Shown here in pieces: positions 18,469-27,557 of a stretch of DNA of 64,000 nt. Position 1 is the stretch's first letter, and the number at the start of each line of letters is the position of its first letter. The position numbers and the translations under genes were made by a program. This stretch comes from Micromonospora sp. WMMD812 (GTDB lineage: Bacteria; Actinomycetota; Actinomycetes; Mycobacteriales; Micromonosporaceae), in assembly GCF_027497215.1 (NCBI RefSeq), contig NZ_CP114904.1, positions 6,044,501 through 6,108,500 of the forward strand, read 5' to 3'. The notes beneath the pieces were generated by a model. That model did no database searches and was not told where the DNA came from. It saw only the letters and a list, made by a program, of their open reading frames with translations.

Positions 18469-19309
18469 TCGACACGTCGCCGCTGCCCGCGGAGACGTCG
18501 AGCACCAGGGACGCGGTCGGATCGTCGGCGACGCCGAGATTGGCGTCACCGGAGCCGGTGCTCGACCGGACCCGGTACCGGCCGGCGGGGACGACCAGGT
18601 TGACGTTGCCGCTGGACGCGTGCGCCCGCGCGGAGACCGGCTGGTCCAGCTCGACCTCGACGTCGCCCGAGTTGGCCTCGGCGTCCACCTGGCCGGTCAG
18701 TCGGCGCGCGGTGATGTTGCCGGAGGAGGCGCGGAGGTTCAGCGGCCCGGCGACCTCGGACACCTCGATGTCGCCGGACCCGGTCTCCACGCGGACCGCG
18801 CCGCTGGCGCCGGTGAGCTGCACGTTGCCCGACCCGAGCCGCAACTGCACCGTGCCGACGCGGCTCAGCTCGACGTCGCCGGAGCCGGTCTCGCCCGTCA
18901 CGCCCACCCCCTCGGGGGCGGTCACCTCGTACGAGACGCTGCACCGTGACCCGCAGTCGGCGTCCAGCACCAGCTCGCTGCCGTTGATCTGGTACTTCGC
19001 GTCCGGCTGGACGCCACCCTGGTAGCGCACCACCCGCTTGATCCGGACCTCCGACGCGGTCCCGCTGGCGCGGACGACGACGTCACCGGCTCCGGGCAGC
19101 ACCCGGATCGTGGTGATCCGTGCTGCCTCGGTGTTGTCGTAGTCCAGTCGCCGGTACGAGAGGTTGTCACACCCGGTGAGGACGATCAGCACGGTGGCCG
19201 CGCCGAGTGCGATCGGGGCGACCCGGCGACGCGCGGCGCGGCGCCGGGCCACGTCGGGATCGAGGACGTTCGGGCGGACGCCGTCGGTGCTGGTGCGGTA
19301 CAGGGCCAT
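18455..19309 (-). CDS. DUF4097-type repeat lipoprotein
   Basis: A 284-residue protein. An Arg-rich cytoplasmic start (1-30), a hydrophobic helix and the lipobox L44-T-G-C47 give a lipid-anchored extracytoplasmic protein. From about 130 the chain consists of at least eight repeats of the form GSGDVELS / SSGNVNLV, about 18-25 residues apart, typical of the beta-helix DUF4097 adhesin-like domain. A disulfide is possible between the cysteines in DADCGSRCSV. ATG at 19309 lies 7 bases after TAGCGT on the minus strand (19317-19322), so probably leaderless. The role is unknown. Confidence 0.85.
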   Translation of the reverse strand: MALYRTSTDGVRPNVLDPDVARRRAARRRVAPIALGAATVLIVLTGCDNLSYRRLDYDNTEAARITTIRVLPGAGDVVVRASGTASEVRIKRVVRYQGGVQPDAKYQINGSELVLDADCGSRCSVSYEVTAPEGVGVTGETGSGDVELSRVGTVQLRLGSGNVQLTGASGAVRVETGSGDIEVSEVAGPLNLRASSGNITARRLTGQVDAEANSGDVEVELDQPVSARAHASSGNVNLVVPAGRYRVRSSTGSGDANLGVADDPTASLVLDVSAGSGDVSISQR

Positions 19310-19411
19310 GGCGAGCACGCTACGGCCGGTCCGGCACCCGGCGCATCGGGGTTCGTCCGGCCCGCCACCCCGAGCCGACCCTGATTTCGCACCCCGAGGG
19401 AGAATGGCCCG

Positions 19412-20221
19412 ATGGCCGGGTACCGCCGACAGCTCTACCGCGACGACGCGGTGGTGCTGCGTGTGCAGAAGCTCGGTGAGTCCGATCGGATCATCACCCT
19501 GCTCACCCGCCGGCACGGCCGTCTGCGCGCGGTCGCGCGAGGCATCCGGCGCACCACCAGCAAGTTCGGCGCCCGGCTGGAGCCGTTCGGGCACGTGGAC
19601 CTCCAACTCGCCGGCGACCCCAAGGGCAACCAGGGCAGCTCGCTGCACACCGTGAGCCAGGTCGAGGGCATCGACCTCTACGGCAAGCGGTTCCTCGGCG
19701 ACTACCCGCGCTACACGGCGGCCAGCGCGATCGCCGAGACCGCGGAGCGGCTCACCCCGGTCGAGCGGGAGCCGTCGCTGCGGCTGTTCCAGCTCACCCT
19801 GGGCGCGCTGCGCGCGCTCGCCGAGGGCGGCCACGCCACCACCCTCGTGCTCGACGCGTACCTGCTGCGGGGAATGACGCTGGCCGGGTGGGCGCCGGCG
19901 CTGACCGCCTGCGCGGTCTGCGGCACACCCGGTCGGCACCGGGCCTTCTCCATCCCGGCCGGGGGCGCGGTCTGCCCGGACTGCCGGCCCCCCGGCGCGG
20001 CTCACCCGGCACCCGCCACCATCGACCTGATGTCCGCCCTCAACAGCGGTGACTGGCGGGTCGCCGACGCCAGCGAGCCCGGTGTGCGCCGGGAGTGCAG
20101 TGGACTGGTGGCGGCGCACCTGCAGTGGCACCTGGAACGCGCGCTACGCTCGCTGCCGCTGGTCGACCGGGGTGCTCCGACCTCCGGCGCGGACGGTGCG
20201 AACAGGGAGAGAATCGAGTGA
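19412..20221 (+). CDS. recO: DNA repair protein RecO
   Basis: A 269-residue recombination mediator of the RecFOR pathway that loads RecA at gaps. An N-terminal OB fold (about 1-80; [20 protein letters not shown]) is followed by a helical region with a zinc site formed by C167, C170, C188 and C191. A -10-like GAGAAT (19400-19405) is 6 bases before the ATG, so the mRNA may be leaderless. The stop overlaps uppS by 4 bases. Confidence 0.95.
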   Translation: MAGYRRQLYRDDAVVLRVQKLGESDRIITLLTRRHGRLRAVARGIRRTTSKFGARLEPFGHVDLQLAGDPKGNQGSSLHTVSQVEGIDLYGKRFLGDYPRYTAASAIAETAERLTPVEREPSLRLFQLTLGALRALAEGGHATTLVLDAYLLRGMTLAGWAPALTACAVCGTPGRHRAFSIPAGGAVCPDCRPPGAAHPAPATIDLMSALNSGDWRVADASEPGVRRECSGLVAAHLQWHLERALRSLPLVDRGAPTSGADGANRERIE

Positions 20222-21030
20222 TCCGATCGACGAGGGCCCTCCGGCGCGAGCCGATGCCACCGACACCGCACCCGTCGGGTGCCCGACCGCCGGCGCTGCC
20301 CCCCGAGGCGGTGCCGCGGCACGTCGCGGTGGTGATGGACGGCAACGGCCGGTGGGCGAAGGACCGCGGCCTGCCCCGCACCAAGGGGCACGAGGCGGGG
20401 GAGTTCTCCCTCTTCGACACCATCGAGGGCGCCATCGAGCTGGGCATCCCGTACCTGTCGGCGTACGCCTTCTCCACCGAGAACTGGCGGCGCTCGCCGG
20501 ACGAGGTCCGCTTCCTGATGGGCTTCAACCGCGACGTGATCCGCCGGCGCCGCAACCAGCTGGTCGACCTGGGCGTGCGGGTGGTCTGGTCCGGTCGGGC
20601 CGGCCGGCTCTGGAAGAGCGTCATCTCGGAGCTGCAGACCGCCGAGGAGATGTCGCGCGACAACTCGACGCTGACCCTCCAGTTCTGTGTCAACTACGGC
20701 GGGCAGGCGGAGATCGCCGACGCGGCGGCGGCGATCGCCCGGGACGTGGCGGCCGGGCGACTCGACCCCGGCAAGGTCACCGAGAAGACCGTGGCGAAGT
20801 ACCTCTACCACCCCGAGGTCCCCGAGGTGGATCTCTTCCTGCGACCCTCGGGCGAGCAGCGGACCTCCAACTTCCTGCTCTGGCAGACCGCGTACGCCGA
20901 GCTGGTCTTCCTCGACACGCTCTGGCCGGACTTCGACCGCCGACACCTGTGGTACGCCTGCGAGCTGTACGCGCAGCGGGACCGGCGGTTCGGCGGAGCG
21001 CTGCCCAACCCGGTCCCGCCGCCGGCCTGA
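20218..21030 (+). CDS. uppS: Isoprenyl (di-trans,poly-cis-undecaprenyl-type) diphosphate synthase
   Basis: A 270-residue cis-prenyltransferase that elongates farnesyl diphosphate to the lipid carrier for cell-wall synthesis. The catalytic aspartate is D41 in [22 protein letters not shown] and [15 protein letters not shown] are the substrate-binding regions. The GTG start overlaps the recO stop (GTGA), and GGGAGA lies about 8 bases upstream. The recO-uppS pairing is the standard actinobacterial arrangement. Product chain length cannot be read from sequence alone. Confidence 0.95.
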   Translation: MIRSTRALRREPMPPTPHPSGARPPALPPEAVPRHVAVVMDGNGRWAKDRGLPRTKGHEAGEFSLFDTIEGAIELGIPYLSAYAFSTENWRRSPDEVRFLMGFNRDVIRRRRNQLVDLGVRVVWSGRAGRLWKSVISELQTAEEMSRDNSTLTLQFCVNYGGQAEIADAAAAIARDVAAGRLDPGKVTEKTVAKYLYHPEVPEVDLFLRPSGEQRTSNFLLWQTAYAELVFLDTLWPDFDRRHLWYACELYAQRDRRFGGALPNPVPPPA

Positions 21031-21119
21031 GCCGTCCGGCCCGCCGGCCCGGGCAGGCGTACCCCGGCGTCACGCTGGGTATCACTCTCCTCAGGAGCCA
21101 CTGACGGAGGTGAACCCAC

Positions 21120-21305
21120 ATGATCCAGAAGCGCATCGCCCAGTGGGCGCTGATGGCGGTCGCCGTGCCGCTGGCCGCGGCCGGCGCGCGCCGGCTGAGC
21201 CACAAGCTGGAGGACCGTCGCGGTCCCTCCGGGGTGTCCCGACTGCTCAGCAGGGGCGCCGACCTGCTGCGCCCGCAGAAGGCCAAGCGCCGCCGGTTCT
21301 GGTGA
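21120..21305 (+). CDS. Small basic protein with one hydrophobic segment
   Basis: 61 residues. A hydrophobic stretch at about 8-22 (ALMAVAVPLAAAGA) is followed by a very basic tail ending RPQKAKRRRFW. GGAGG lies 8 bases before the ATG, so translation is well supported. It ends just before a strong terminator. No family was recognised; small membrane-bound proteins of this type are common in actinomycetes. Confidence 0.75.
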   Translation: MIQKRIAQWALMAVAVPLAAAGARRLSHKLEDRRGPSGVSRLLSRGADLLRPQKAKRRRFW

Positions 21306-21312
21306 CCGCTCA

Positions 21313-21349
21313 CGTCGGCGCCGCCCTCACGCCGAGGGCGGCGCCGACG
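21313..21349 (+). terminator. Strong terminator hairpin
   Basis: A 16-bp perfect GC stem (21313-21328 with 21334-21349) around the loop ACGCC, 8 bases after the 61-residue gene. Confidence 0.8.
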
Positions 21350-21371
21350 CACGTTCCGCCCCCCATCGCGC

Positions 21372-21430
21372 CGATCATGCGGTTGTGGCGCCTCGCGAAG
21401 GGCGCGTACCGGCGCCAAGCGCATGACCGA
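21372..21430. repeat. Palindromic intergenic element, copy b
   Basis: The left arm CGATCATGCGGTTGTGGCGCC and the right arm at 21411-21430 pair with a 2-base bulge and one mismatch. The ends match copy a. It follows directly after a separate terminator, so it is not needed for termination. Confidence 0.75.
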
Positions 21431-21526
21431 CGGGCGGGGTGTGGCGTTTGGCGGGGCGGGTGGGTGCCGCGCGAATAGGATCGCGGGTGGGCGTGTCGTG
21501 CGTGCGTGCCCGGCTCGGGGGTGGGA

Positions 21527-21754
21527 ATGCGGGATCTCCGGTTCAAGATGATCATGGCGTTGAACGCCGCCGACCTGGGTGACCCGATCTGCGAACAGGT
21601 GGCCGAGATCTGCGCCGAGATCGCCGAGCAGCACTGCGCCGAACTCGGTCACGCGCCGCAGTCGCGCGCCGGTGAGATCGGCGAGCTGGCCACCGGCGAA
21701 CCGGCCCTGACCTGGGCGCCGGTCGAGGCCGACAGCCGGCAGAGGGCCTGGTGA
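21527..21754 (+). CDS. Small hypothetical protein upstream of pirin
   Basis: A 75-residue acidic protein. A helical N-terminal half (MRDLRFKMIMALNAADLG) contains cysteines in DPICEQVAEICAEIAEQHC that follow a heptad-like spacing. ATG at 21527 is preceded by GGGGGTGGGA. Its stop codon overlaps the pirin GTG by 4 bases, so the two are translated together. No family recognised. The three regularly spaced cysteines could bind metal or form disulfides; that is speculative. Confidence 0.7.
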   Translation: MRDLRFKMIMALNAADLGDPICEQVAEICAEIAEQHCAELGHAPQSRAGEIGELATGEPALTWAPVEADSRQRAW

Positions 21755-22512
21755 GCGCGCCCCCGCCGGCGGTCGACGTCCGCCGGGCCGACGACCGCTT
21801 CAGCACCCGGATCTCCTGGCTGGACTCGAAGCACTCGTTCTCCTTCTCCCGGCACTACGACCCGGCGAACACCCACCACGGCCTGCTGCTGGTCAACAAC
21901 GACGACGTGGTCCGGCCGGGCGCCGGCTTCGAGACCCACCCGCACCAGGACATGGAGATCGTCACCTGGGTGCTGCGCGGGTCGCTGGTGCACCAGGACT
22001 CGACCGGGCACTCCGGGGTGATCTACCCCGGTCTGGCGCAGCGGATGAGTGCCGGCACGGGCATCCTGCACTCGGAGAAGAACGACTCCTGGCGGCTCGA
22101 CGGCCGGGACCCGCACACCGACCCGGTGCATTTCGTGCAGATGTGGGTGCTGCCCGACACCGAGGGCGTCGACCCGGGCTACGAGCAGCTGGAGATCGAC
22201 GACCAGCTGCTCCGCGGCGACCTGGTGCCGGTCGCGTCCGGCATGGAGCGGTACGACGGCGGCTCGGCCATCCGGATCCGCAACCGCTACGCGACCCTGC
22301 ACGCCGCCCGCCTCGGTCCGGGCGACGCGGTCACCCTTCCGGACGCCCCGTTCCTGCACCTCTACGTGCCCGCCGGCGCGGTCACGCTGGAGGGCACCGG
22401 TCTGCTCGGCACCGGGGACGCGGCGCGGCTCACCGCCACCGGCGGTCAGCGGGTCACCGCCACCGAACCGGCCGAGATCCTGGTCTGGGAGATGCACGCC
22501 ACCATCGCCTGA
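21751..22512 (+). CDS. Pirin family protein
   Basis: A 253-residue bicupin. The N-terminal cupin carries the metal ligands H63, H65 (THPHQDME), H107 and E109 (LHSEKN), the canonical iron site of pirins, some of which oxidise quercetin. The second cupin is at about 150-250. The cytoplasmic role in this organism is unknown; in Streptomyces, pirin affects central carbon metabolism. The GTG start is coupled to the small upstream gene. Confidence 0.92.
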   Translation: MSAPPPAVDVRRADDRFSTRISWLDSKHSFSFSRHYDPANTHHGLLLVNNDDVVRPGAGFETHPHQDMEIVTWVLRGSLVHQDSTGHSGVIYPGLAQRMSAGTGILHSEKNDSWRLDGRDPHTDPVHFVQMWVLPDTEGVDPGYEQLEIDDQLLRGDLVPVASGMERYDGGSAIRIRNRYATLHAARLGPGDAVTLPDAPFLHLYVPAGAVTLEGTGLLGTGDAARLTATGGQRVTATEPAEILVWEMHATIA

Positions 22513-22586
22513 CGGGCGGCCGCGGCCACGCCGCGGTCACGCCGCCACGTCGGGGTCACACCGCCACAGCCGTGGTCAGGCCGCGG

Positions 22587-24029
22587 TCAGGCCTCCACTT
22601 CGGAGCGGTCCCCGGCCCAGAGCGTGTGGAAGCTTCCGTCCCGGTCGACCCGGTGGTAGGTGTGCGCGCCGAAGTTGTCCCGCAGCCCCTGGATCAGCGC
22701 GGCCGGCAGCCGCTCCGCCCGCAGCGCGTCGAAGTAGGACAGCGACGAGGCGAACGCGGGCGTCGGCACGCCGGCCCGGGCCGCGTCGGCCACGACCCGC
22801 CGCCAGCCCGGCACACCCGCGCCGACCGTCTCGGCGAACCACGGCGCCACCAGCAGCGTGGGCAGGTCGGGCTGCTCGTCGTACGCCTGCCGGATGCGGT
22901 CCAGAAAGCGGGCTCGGATGATGCAGCCGCCCCGCCAGATGGTCGCGGTGCCGCCCAGGTCGATGGTCCAGTCGTACTCGGCGCTGCCGGCGCGGATGTG
23001 GTCGAAGCCCTGCGCGTACGCGACGATCTTCGACGCCAGCAGCGCGCGGCGGACATCCTCGACGAACGCGTCGCGGTCCTCCACCTGCCATTTCGACCCG
23101 GCGTCCGGGAAGGCCCGGCGGGCCGCGTCGCGCTGGTCGGCGTGCCCGGAGAGCGAGCGGGCGAAGGTAGCCTCGGCGATGCCGGTGATCGGGATGCCCA
23201 GGTCGAGGGCGCTCTGGACGGTCCACCGGCCGGTGCCCTTCTGCTCCGCCCGGTCGAGCACGACGTCGACGAACGCGCGGCCGGTGGCCGCGTCGGTGTG
23301 GGCCAGCACGTCCGCGGTGATCTCGATGAGGAACGACTCCAGTTCGCCGTCGTTCCACCCCCGGAAGATCTCCGCGATCTCCGCCGGCTCCGCGCCCAGC
23401 CCGGCCCGGAGCAGGTCGTACGCCTCGGCGATGAGCTGCATGTCCGCGTACTCGATGCCGTTGTGCACCATCTTCACGAAGTGGCCGGCGCCGTCCGGGC
23501 CGATGTGCCGGCAGCACGGCACGCCCTCCACCTGGGCGGCGATCCTCTCGAAGATCGGCCCCAGCTTCCGGTACGACTCGTCGGACCCGCCCGGCATGAT
23601 GCTCGGCCCACGCAGCGCGCCCTCCTCGCCGCCGGAGACGCCGGTGCCGACGAAGTGCAGCCCGTGCTCGCGCAGCGCCTCCTCGCGGCGCCGGGTGTCG
23701 GCGAAGTGCGCGTTGCCGCAGTCCACCACGATGTCGCCCGGCTCCAGCAGCGGGACGAGCTCGTCGATGACGGCGTCGGTCGGCGCGCCGGCCTTGACCA
23801 TCACGATCACCGCGCGGGGGCGCTCCAGCGCGGCGACGAAGTCCGCCATGGACTCGGCCGGCACGAACCGGCCCTCGTCGCCGTGCTCGGCGACCAGGCT
23901 GCGCATGCGCTCCGGCGATCGGTTGTGCACCGCCACCGTGAACCCGTTGCGTGCCAGGTTGCGGGCCAGGTTGCGGCCCATCACCGCCAGCCCGGTCACA
24001 CCGATCTGCGCCGTCGACTGCTCCGCCAT
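22587..24029 (-). CDS. gnd: 6-phosphogluconate dehydrogenase, decarboxylating
   Basis: A 480-residue long-form enzyme of the oxidative pentose phosphate pathway, converting 6-phosphogluconate to ribulose 5-phosphate with NADP reduction. The Rossmann motif is GLAVMGRN (13-20). SGGEEGALRGPSIMPGG and a lysine-containing KMVHNGIEYADMQ are catalytic signatures. The C-terminal tail DNFGAHTYHRVD closes the active site of the partner subunit. ATG at 24029 is preferred because AGGTGG lies about 8 bases upstream; GTG at 24041 is possible. Confidence 0.96.
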   Translation of the reverse strand: MAEQSTAQIGVTGLAVMGRNLARNLARNGFTVAVHNRSPERMRSLVAEHGDEGRFVPAESMADFVAALERPRAVIVMVKAGAPTDAVIDELVPLLEPGDIVVDCGNAHFADTRRREEALREHGLHFVGTGVSGGEEGALRGPSIMPGGSDESYRKLGPIFERIAAQVEGVPCCRHIGPDGAGHFVKMVHNGIEYADMQLIAEAYDLLRAGLGAEPAEIAEIFRGWNDGELESFLIEITADVLAHTDAATGRAFVDVVLDRAEQKGTGRWTVQSALDLGIPITGIAEATFARSLSGHADQRDAARRAFPDAGSKWQVEDRDAFVEDVRRALLASKIVAYAQGFDHIRAGSAEYDWTIDLGGTATIWRGGCIIRARFLDRIRQAYDEQPDLPTLLVAPWFAETVGAGVPGWRRVVADAARAGVPTPAFASSLSYFDALRAERLPAALIQGLRDNFGAHTYHRVDRDGSFHTLWAGDRSEVEA

Positions 24030-24125
24030 GCGTGCCGCCACCTCTCGCTGTCGCTGTCCGCGGTCTCGAACCTATCGCGGTGTCCGGCGGCGCGCGCCGG
24101 CCATCGACAGCCCGTCACGGGGCGG

Positions 24126-24422
24126 TCACCCCTCGGCGAGTCGGGCCTCCACCCGGGCGACCTTGCCGGTGAGCGCGTCGGTCACACCGGGCCGGACGTC
24201 CGCCTTGAGCACCACGCTCACCCGCGGGGCCTGGGCGGCGACCGCGTCGACCGCGCGCTTCACCACGGCCATCACCTCGTCCCACTCGCCCTCGACCGTG
24301 GTGAACATGGCGTCGGTCTGATTCGGCAGGCCCGACTCGCGGACCACCCGGACCGCCTCGGCGACGAGGTCACCCACCGAGTCGCCGACGCCGAGCGGGG
24401 TGATCGAGAACGCGATCAGCAT
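24126..24422 (-). CDS. MTH1187 family thiamine-binding protein
   Basis: A 98-residue ferredoxin-like-fold protein of the MTH1187/YkoF-related family, whose members bind thiamine or HMP. Typical features are the N-terminal strand [35 protein letters not shown] and the ending [15 protein letters not shown] on the minus strand (24429-24434) sits 6 bases before the ATG, so it may be leaderless. The riboswitch-controlled YkoEDC-like transporter lies about 3-6 kb away. A separate binding protein fits that uptake pathway, though no riboswitch precedes this gene. Confidence 0.88.
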   Translation of the reverse strand: MLIAFSITPLGVGDSVGDLVAEAVRVVRESGLPNQTDAMFTTVEGEWDEVMAVVKRAVDAVAAQAPRVSVVLKADVRPGVTDALTGKVARVEARLAEG

Positions 24423-24738
24423 GAACCGATCGTGCCAGTAATTCGGCTGCGCGCGCGCCCGGGTCGGGCTTAGTGTGTGGGCATGCGTAAGTGACGCCCC
24501 TTCCGAGCCGGCCCGCCGCCCGTGTGCGCGGTCCGTGCGCTCCCGGGCGTCCGCATTCCCAGCCGCCGTTGGCGCGGCGGTGCCGGTCGTGGTCGATCCC
24601 CGGGACGAATCCCATCCGACGTGACCGGGCTCTGGCCAGCCCGGTCCCCACGAAGCCGCGACCGCGCCGGTCACCCGGGCGCGCGACCCTCCCGGTCGCC
24701 GCGTCCCGGCCGGCCGGGACGCCGAGAAGGAGGCCCGG
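24423..24738 (+). other. Leader region with a three-codon leaderless ORF
   Basis: TAGTGT (24471-24476) is followed after 6 bases by ATG CGT AAG TGA (24483-24494), a complete Met-Arg-Lys frame placed exactly as a leaderless start. The next gene begins 245 bases later. The intervening stretch is GC-rich, with no convincing hairpin or longer coding frame with a start signal. The mini-ORF could be an upstream regulatory ORF or simply chance. Confidence 0.4.
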
Positions 24739-24990
24739 ATGCCCGCGAGGCGCAACCCGAAGAAGTCCCGTACCCCGGAAACCACGCCGAGCGTCGACGA
24801 GCTGACGCCGGCCGATCTCACGCAGGTGGTCGTGCCCGCGGTGCCGTCGCCGCCGATCGAGGTCGCCGAGCCGGCGGTCCGTCCGGCGCCACCCAAGGCC
24901 GGCCCGCCGGTGGGCCACGACCGGTCCACCGCCGGGCGTGGCAGCCAGCGGGCCGGTCAGCCCCGCCGGTACGCCTTCCGGCGCAGCTGA
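24739..24990 (+). CDS. Small disordered basic protein
   Basis: 83 residues, beginning [14 protein letters not shown] and ending with the basic RRYAFRRS. The middle is Pro/Val/Ala-rich and looks unstructured. AGGAGG lies 5 bases before the ATG, and codon use resembles neighbouring genes, so it is probably real. No family recognised. Its charge pattern could suit nucleic-acid or ribosome contact, but nothing proves this. It converges on the PHP operon across a terminator. Confidence 0.65.
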   Translation: MPARRNPKKSRTPETTPSVDELTPADLTQVVVPAVPSPPIEVAEPAVRPAPPKAGPPVGHDRSTAGRGSQRAGQPRRYAFRRS

Positions 24991-25048
24991 CCGGCGGACC
25001 GGGCGGTCGTCGCGGCGCCCACGGCGTCGTCTTCAGCGCCCGGCACGG

Positions 25049-25081
25049 GTGCGGTCCGCCGCCGACGGCGACGGACCGCAC
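25049..25081. terminator. Terminator between convergent genes
   Basis: A 10-bp perfect stem, GTGCGGTCCG (25049-25058) with CGGACCGCAC (25072-25081), lies between the 83-residue gene and the leftward PHP operon. Confidence 0.7.
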
Positions 25082-25089
25082 TCCCCGCC

Positions 25090-25602
25090 TCAGTGGTCGG
25101 CGCAGCAGGGCGTCGGGTCGGGCACCTCGAACGGGGCAAGGCCCCCGGTGTAGTGCGGCATGGCCACCAGCACCAGTTCACCGTCGCGCCACTCGGGCCG
25201 GACTAAGTCGCGGGTGTCCAGTGGCAGGTCCGGTCCGGCCGCCGCCGAGCCGAGCACCACGACCCGCTCGATCGCGCTCCCCGCGAGCACCTCACCGACG
25301 GTGAGTGTGCCCACCATCCGGTCCACGCCGGGGTAGCGCACGGCCCGGCCGGACCGGCCGGCGGCGTGTTCCGCCGCCGCCCGCTCGGCCGCCTCGTGCA
25401 GTTCCGGCGGGGTGGCGGGCAACTCGGCCAGCCGGTCCGCCGCCGCCGGCACGGCCACGCTGAGCGCCACGTGCGGGTACGGCGTGGCGACCAGGTGTGT
25501 GCAGGCGACCAGGTCCGGCAGGCCGAGCGGCGTGACGTGCGTGGCCAGCCAGTGCTCGGCCTCCCGGACGGTCCGGTGACCCAGGCTGAGGCCCAGGATC
25601 AC
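25090..25602 (-). CDS. Conserved hypothetical protein with CCADH tail, coupled to PHP protein
   Basis: 170 residues, no signal peptide or membrane helix. It contains ACTHLVATPYPHVALSV, PRYPGVDRM-like loops and VLVAMPHYTGGLAPFEVPD, and ends in CCADH, a cluster of Cys and His that could bind a metal. Its GTG start overlaps the stop of the upstream PHP gene (GTGA), so the two proteins are made together. The family was not recognised. Since its partner is exported and this protein is cytoplasmic, a role in maturation or metal delivery is possible but unproven. Confidence 0.7.
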   Translation of the reverse strand: MILGLSLGHRTVREAEHWLATHVTPLGLPDLVACTHLVATPYPHVALSVAVPAAADRLAELPATPPELHEAAERAAAEHAAGRSGRAVRYPGVDRMVGTLTVGEVLAGSAIERVVVLGSAAAGPDLPLDTRDLVRPEWRDGELVLVAMPHYTGGLAPFEVPDPTPCCADH

Positions 25603-27290
25603 TGCGGCAGGACCCAGATGGGGTTGGCGTAGAACCACAGGTCCTCCCACGGGTCCGCGGCGCCGGTGACGTCCAGCGCCGGGCCGAACGGGTCGACCGC
25701 CGCGCCCATCAGGCCGGGCTGGCTGCGCTTGCCGTCCGTGCCCCGGACACGCAGGTAGAACGGCTGGTCCACGCGACCGAAGGAGTACGTGAAGGAGACC
25801 TTGCCGGTGCCCTTCGCGACCTCGAAGGACTTCACCACCTTGGTGTTGGGGGCGGTGAAGGCGTCCTTGTCGGCCACCGGGCCGGTCACCCGGCCGGCGA
25901 TCACGTCGACCCGGGCGAGCACGGGCACGAACTGCGACCAGTTCGGGATGTCCGCCAGGTCGATGTCGATCGTCACCTCGACGCCCGTACCGCGCTTGAC
26001 GCGCAGCACGCCACCGAGCGGCGTACCCGATTCCCGGCGCCGGTCGCCGGCGACCCGGGCGCGGACGTCGAGGGCCTTGATCAGACCGCCGTGGTCCACC
26101 CAGACCCGGCCGGCGCGGAGACCGTCCATCACCGATCGGTAGCTGAAGGAGCTCGCCCCGACGTGGGTACGGCTGTACTGGCCGGGCCAGTAGTCGCCGG
26201 CCGTGCTGAGCAGGGGGCCGTACACCGGGTCGTTGTGCTTGCCGTTGAGGTCGAAGTTGCCGTCCGGCCCGCGCTGCGAGGTGTCCAGGTAGTTGACGTG
26301 CGAGTCGGAGTTGGCGCTGATCCACCAGGCCCGGCCCTCGGCGAGGAGGCTGTCCCAGAGCCCGCCGACGGTGGCGGTCATCCAGTCGAACCCGCCCCAG
26401 GTGCGGTAGCTCTCCAGCGGGTAGCCGGGGAACGACGCGGCGGACGGGTTGTTGTCGTAGTAGCCGCGGTTGCGGCCGCCGCCCGGCAGGCCGGCGGCCT
26501 GGTGGCCGGGAGCGCCCTCCATGCCGATCGCCACGCTCGGGTCGGCGTCGCGCCAGGCGCGGATCTCGTGCGGGGAGTCGATGCCCCGGCGGGCCGGGTG
26601 GTTCGCCAGGAAGAGCGCACCCTCGACGCGGCGCTTGCGGACCGCCTCACCGAGGAACTTGATGCCGGCGATGGCGAGCGCCTCGTTGGCCGGGGTGTTG
26701 TCGCCGGCGTTCTTGACGCTGCCGTCGAAGGCGTTCTCGAACTCCTTGAGAACGGCGACCTCGTTGCGTCCCGGGTGGACGAAGACGGTGGCGTGCTCGG
26801 CGGCCGGGATGTTCCACTCCAGGCCCTGGTAGATCAGCAGGTCCTTGAGCTGGGCGCGTGCGGCGACGATGTCCGGGTTCACCTTGTCCACGCCGATCTT
26901 GGCGTGCGCGACGCTGCCGTGGTCGGTGACGACCATCCAGTCCAGGCCGTACGCCTGGGCGTGGCGGGCCTGGTCGATGACCCGGTACTGGGCGTCCGAG
27001 CTGTACTGGGTGTGGATGTGGTGGTCGCCGGCCAGCCACTGGAACTCGCCGGTGCGGCCGTGGTCGCCGCCCGGGCCGTGGTCGTGGTCGCCCGCGATGG
27101 CGGGAGTGCCGGAGGCCAGCACCGTGGTGGCGGCACCGGCGCCGAGCAGGCCGGCGTTGCGCAGGAAGCCGCGCCGGCTGAGGTCCGCGGGCGCCAGCTC
27201 CGCGTCCGGGACGGATTGGTCGAGCGCCGGGGGCAGGTCACCGCCGGCAACGAGGTCGTGATCGTGATGGTGCGCGTGGCCGTGGCCCAT
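25599..27290 (-). CDS. Tat-exported PHP-domain metallophosphoesterase with His-rich N-terminus
   Basis: 563 residues. The N-terminus reads MGHGHAHHHDHD, a histidine-rich segment lying before the Tat signal SRRGFLRNAG (38-47) and its hydrophobic region. A second His/Asp-rich patch (about 68-78) follows the likely cleavage site. The PHP domain starts with the metal motif H91-I-H93 (DHHIHTQYS) and D123-H124 (VTDHGS), and continues with FLANHPARRG and NSDSHVN. A C-terminal beta domain ends with NPIWVLPQ. It probably hydrolyses phosphoesters outside the cell after folding with metal in the cytoplasm. The substrate is unknown. Confidence 0.88.
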   Translation of the reverse strand: MGHGHAHHHDHDLVAGGDLPPALDQSVPDAELAPADLSRRGFLRNAGLLGAGAATTVLASGTPAIAGDHDHGPGGDHGRTGEFQWLAGDHHIHTQYSSDAQYRVIDQARHAQAYGLDWMVVTDHGSVAHAKIGVDKVNPDIVAARAQLKDLLIYQGLEWNIPAAEHATVFVHPGRNEVAVLKEFENAFDGSVKNAGDNTPANEALAIAGIKFLGEAVRKRRVEGALFLANHPARRGIDSPHEIRAWRDADPSVAIGMEGAPGHQAAGLPGGGRNRGYYDNNPSAASFPGYPLESYRTWGGFDWMTATVGGLWDSLLAEGRAWWISANSDSHVNYLDTSQRGPDGNFDLNGKHNDPVYGPLLSTAGDYWPGQYSRTHVGASSFSYRSVMDGLRAGRVWVDHGGLIKALDVRARVAGDRRRESGTPLGGVLRVKRGTGVEVTIDIDLADIPNWSQFVPVLARVDVIAGRVTGPVADKDAFTAPNTKVVKSFEVAKGTGKVSFTYSFGRVDQPFYLRVRGTDGKRSQPGLMGAAVDPFGPALDVTGAADPWEDLWFYANPIWVLPQ

Positions 27291-27557
27291 GTGCTGCTCC
27301 AGTCGGATCAGAGGAGTTGTCCGCGCGCCAATCTCGTCGGGTCAAGGGAACGGCATGTGTCCCGTGCGCGGCGGCCATGCGAACATGCGACTCCGGCCAT
27401 GCTTTCCGCGTCGGCTGCGCCCCTGCTCAGGGCACACCGCGGGCGGACGCGGGCGCCACGGGCGCCGGACATATTGGACGGACGTGGCTCTCCGGCGCGT
27501 GCCGAAACGCGCGCGGGCCCCGCGCGCAGGCCGGCGCGGGCCCGGGGCACGGGCCGT

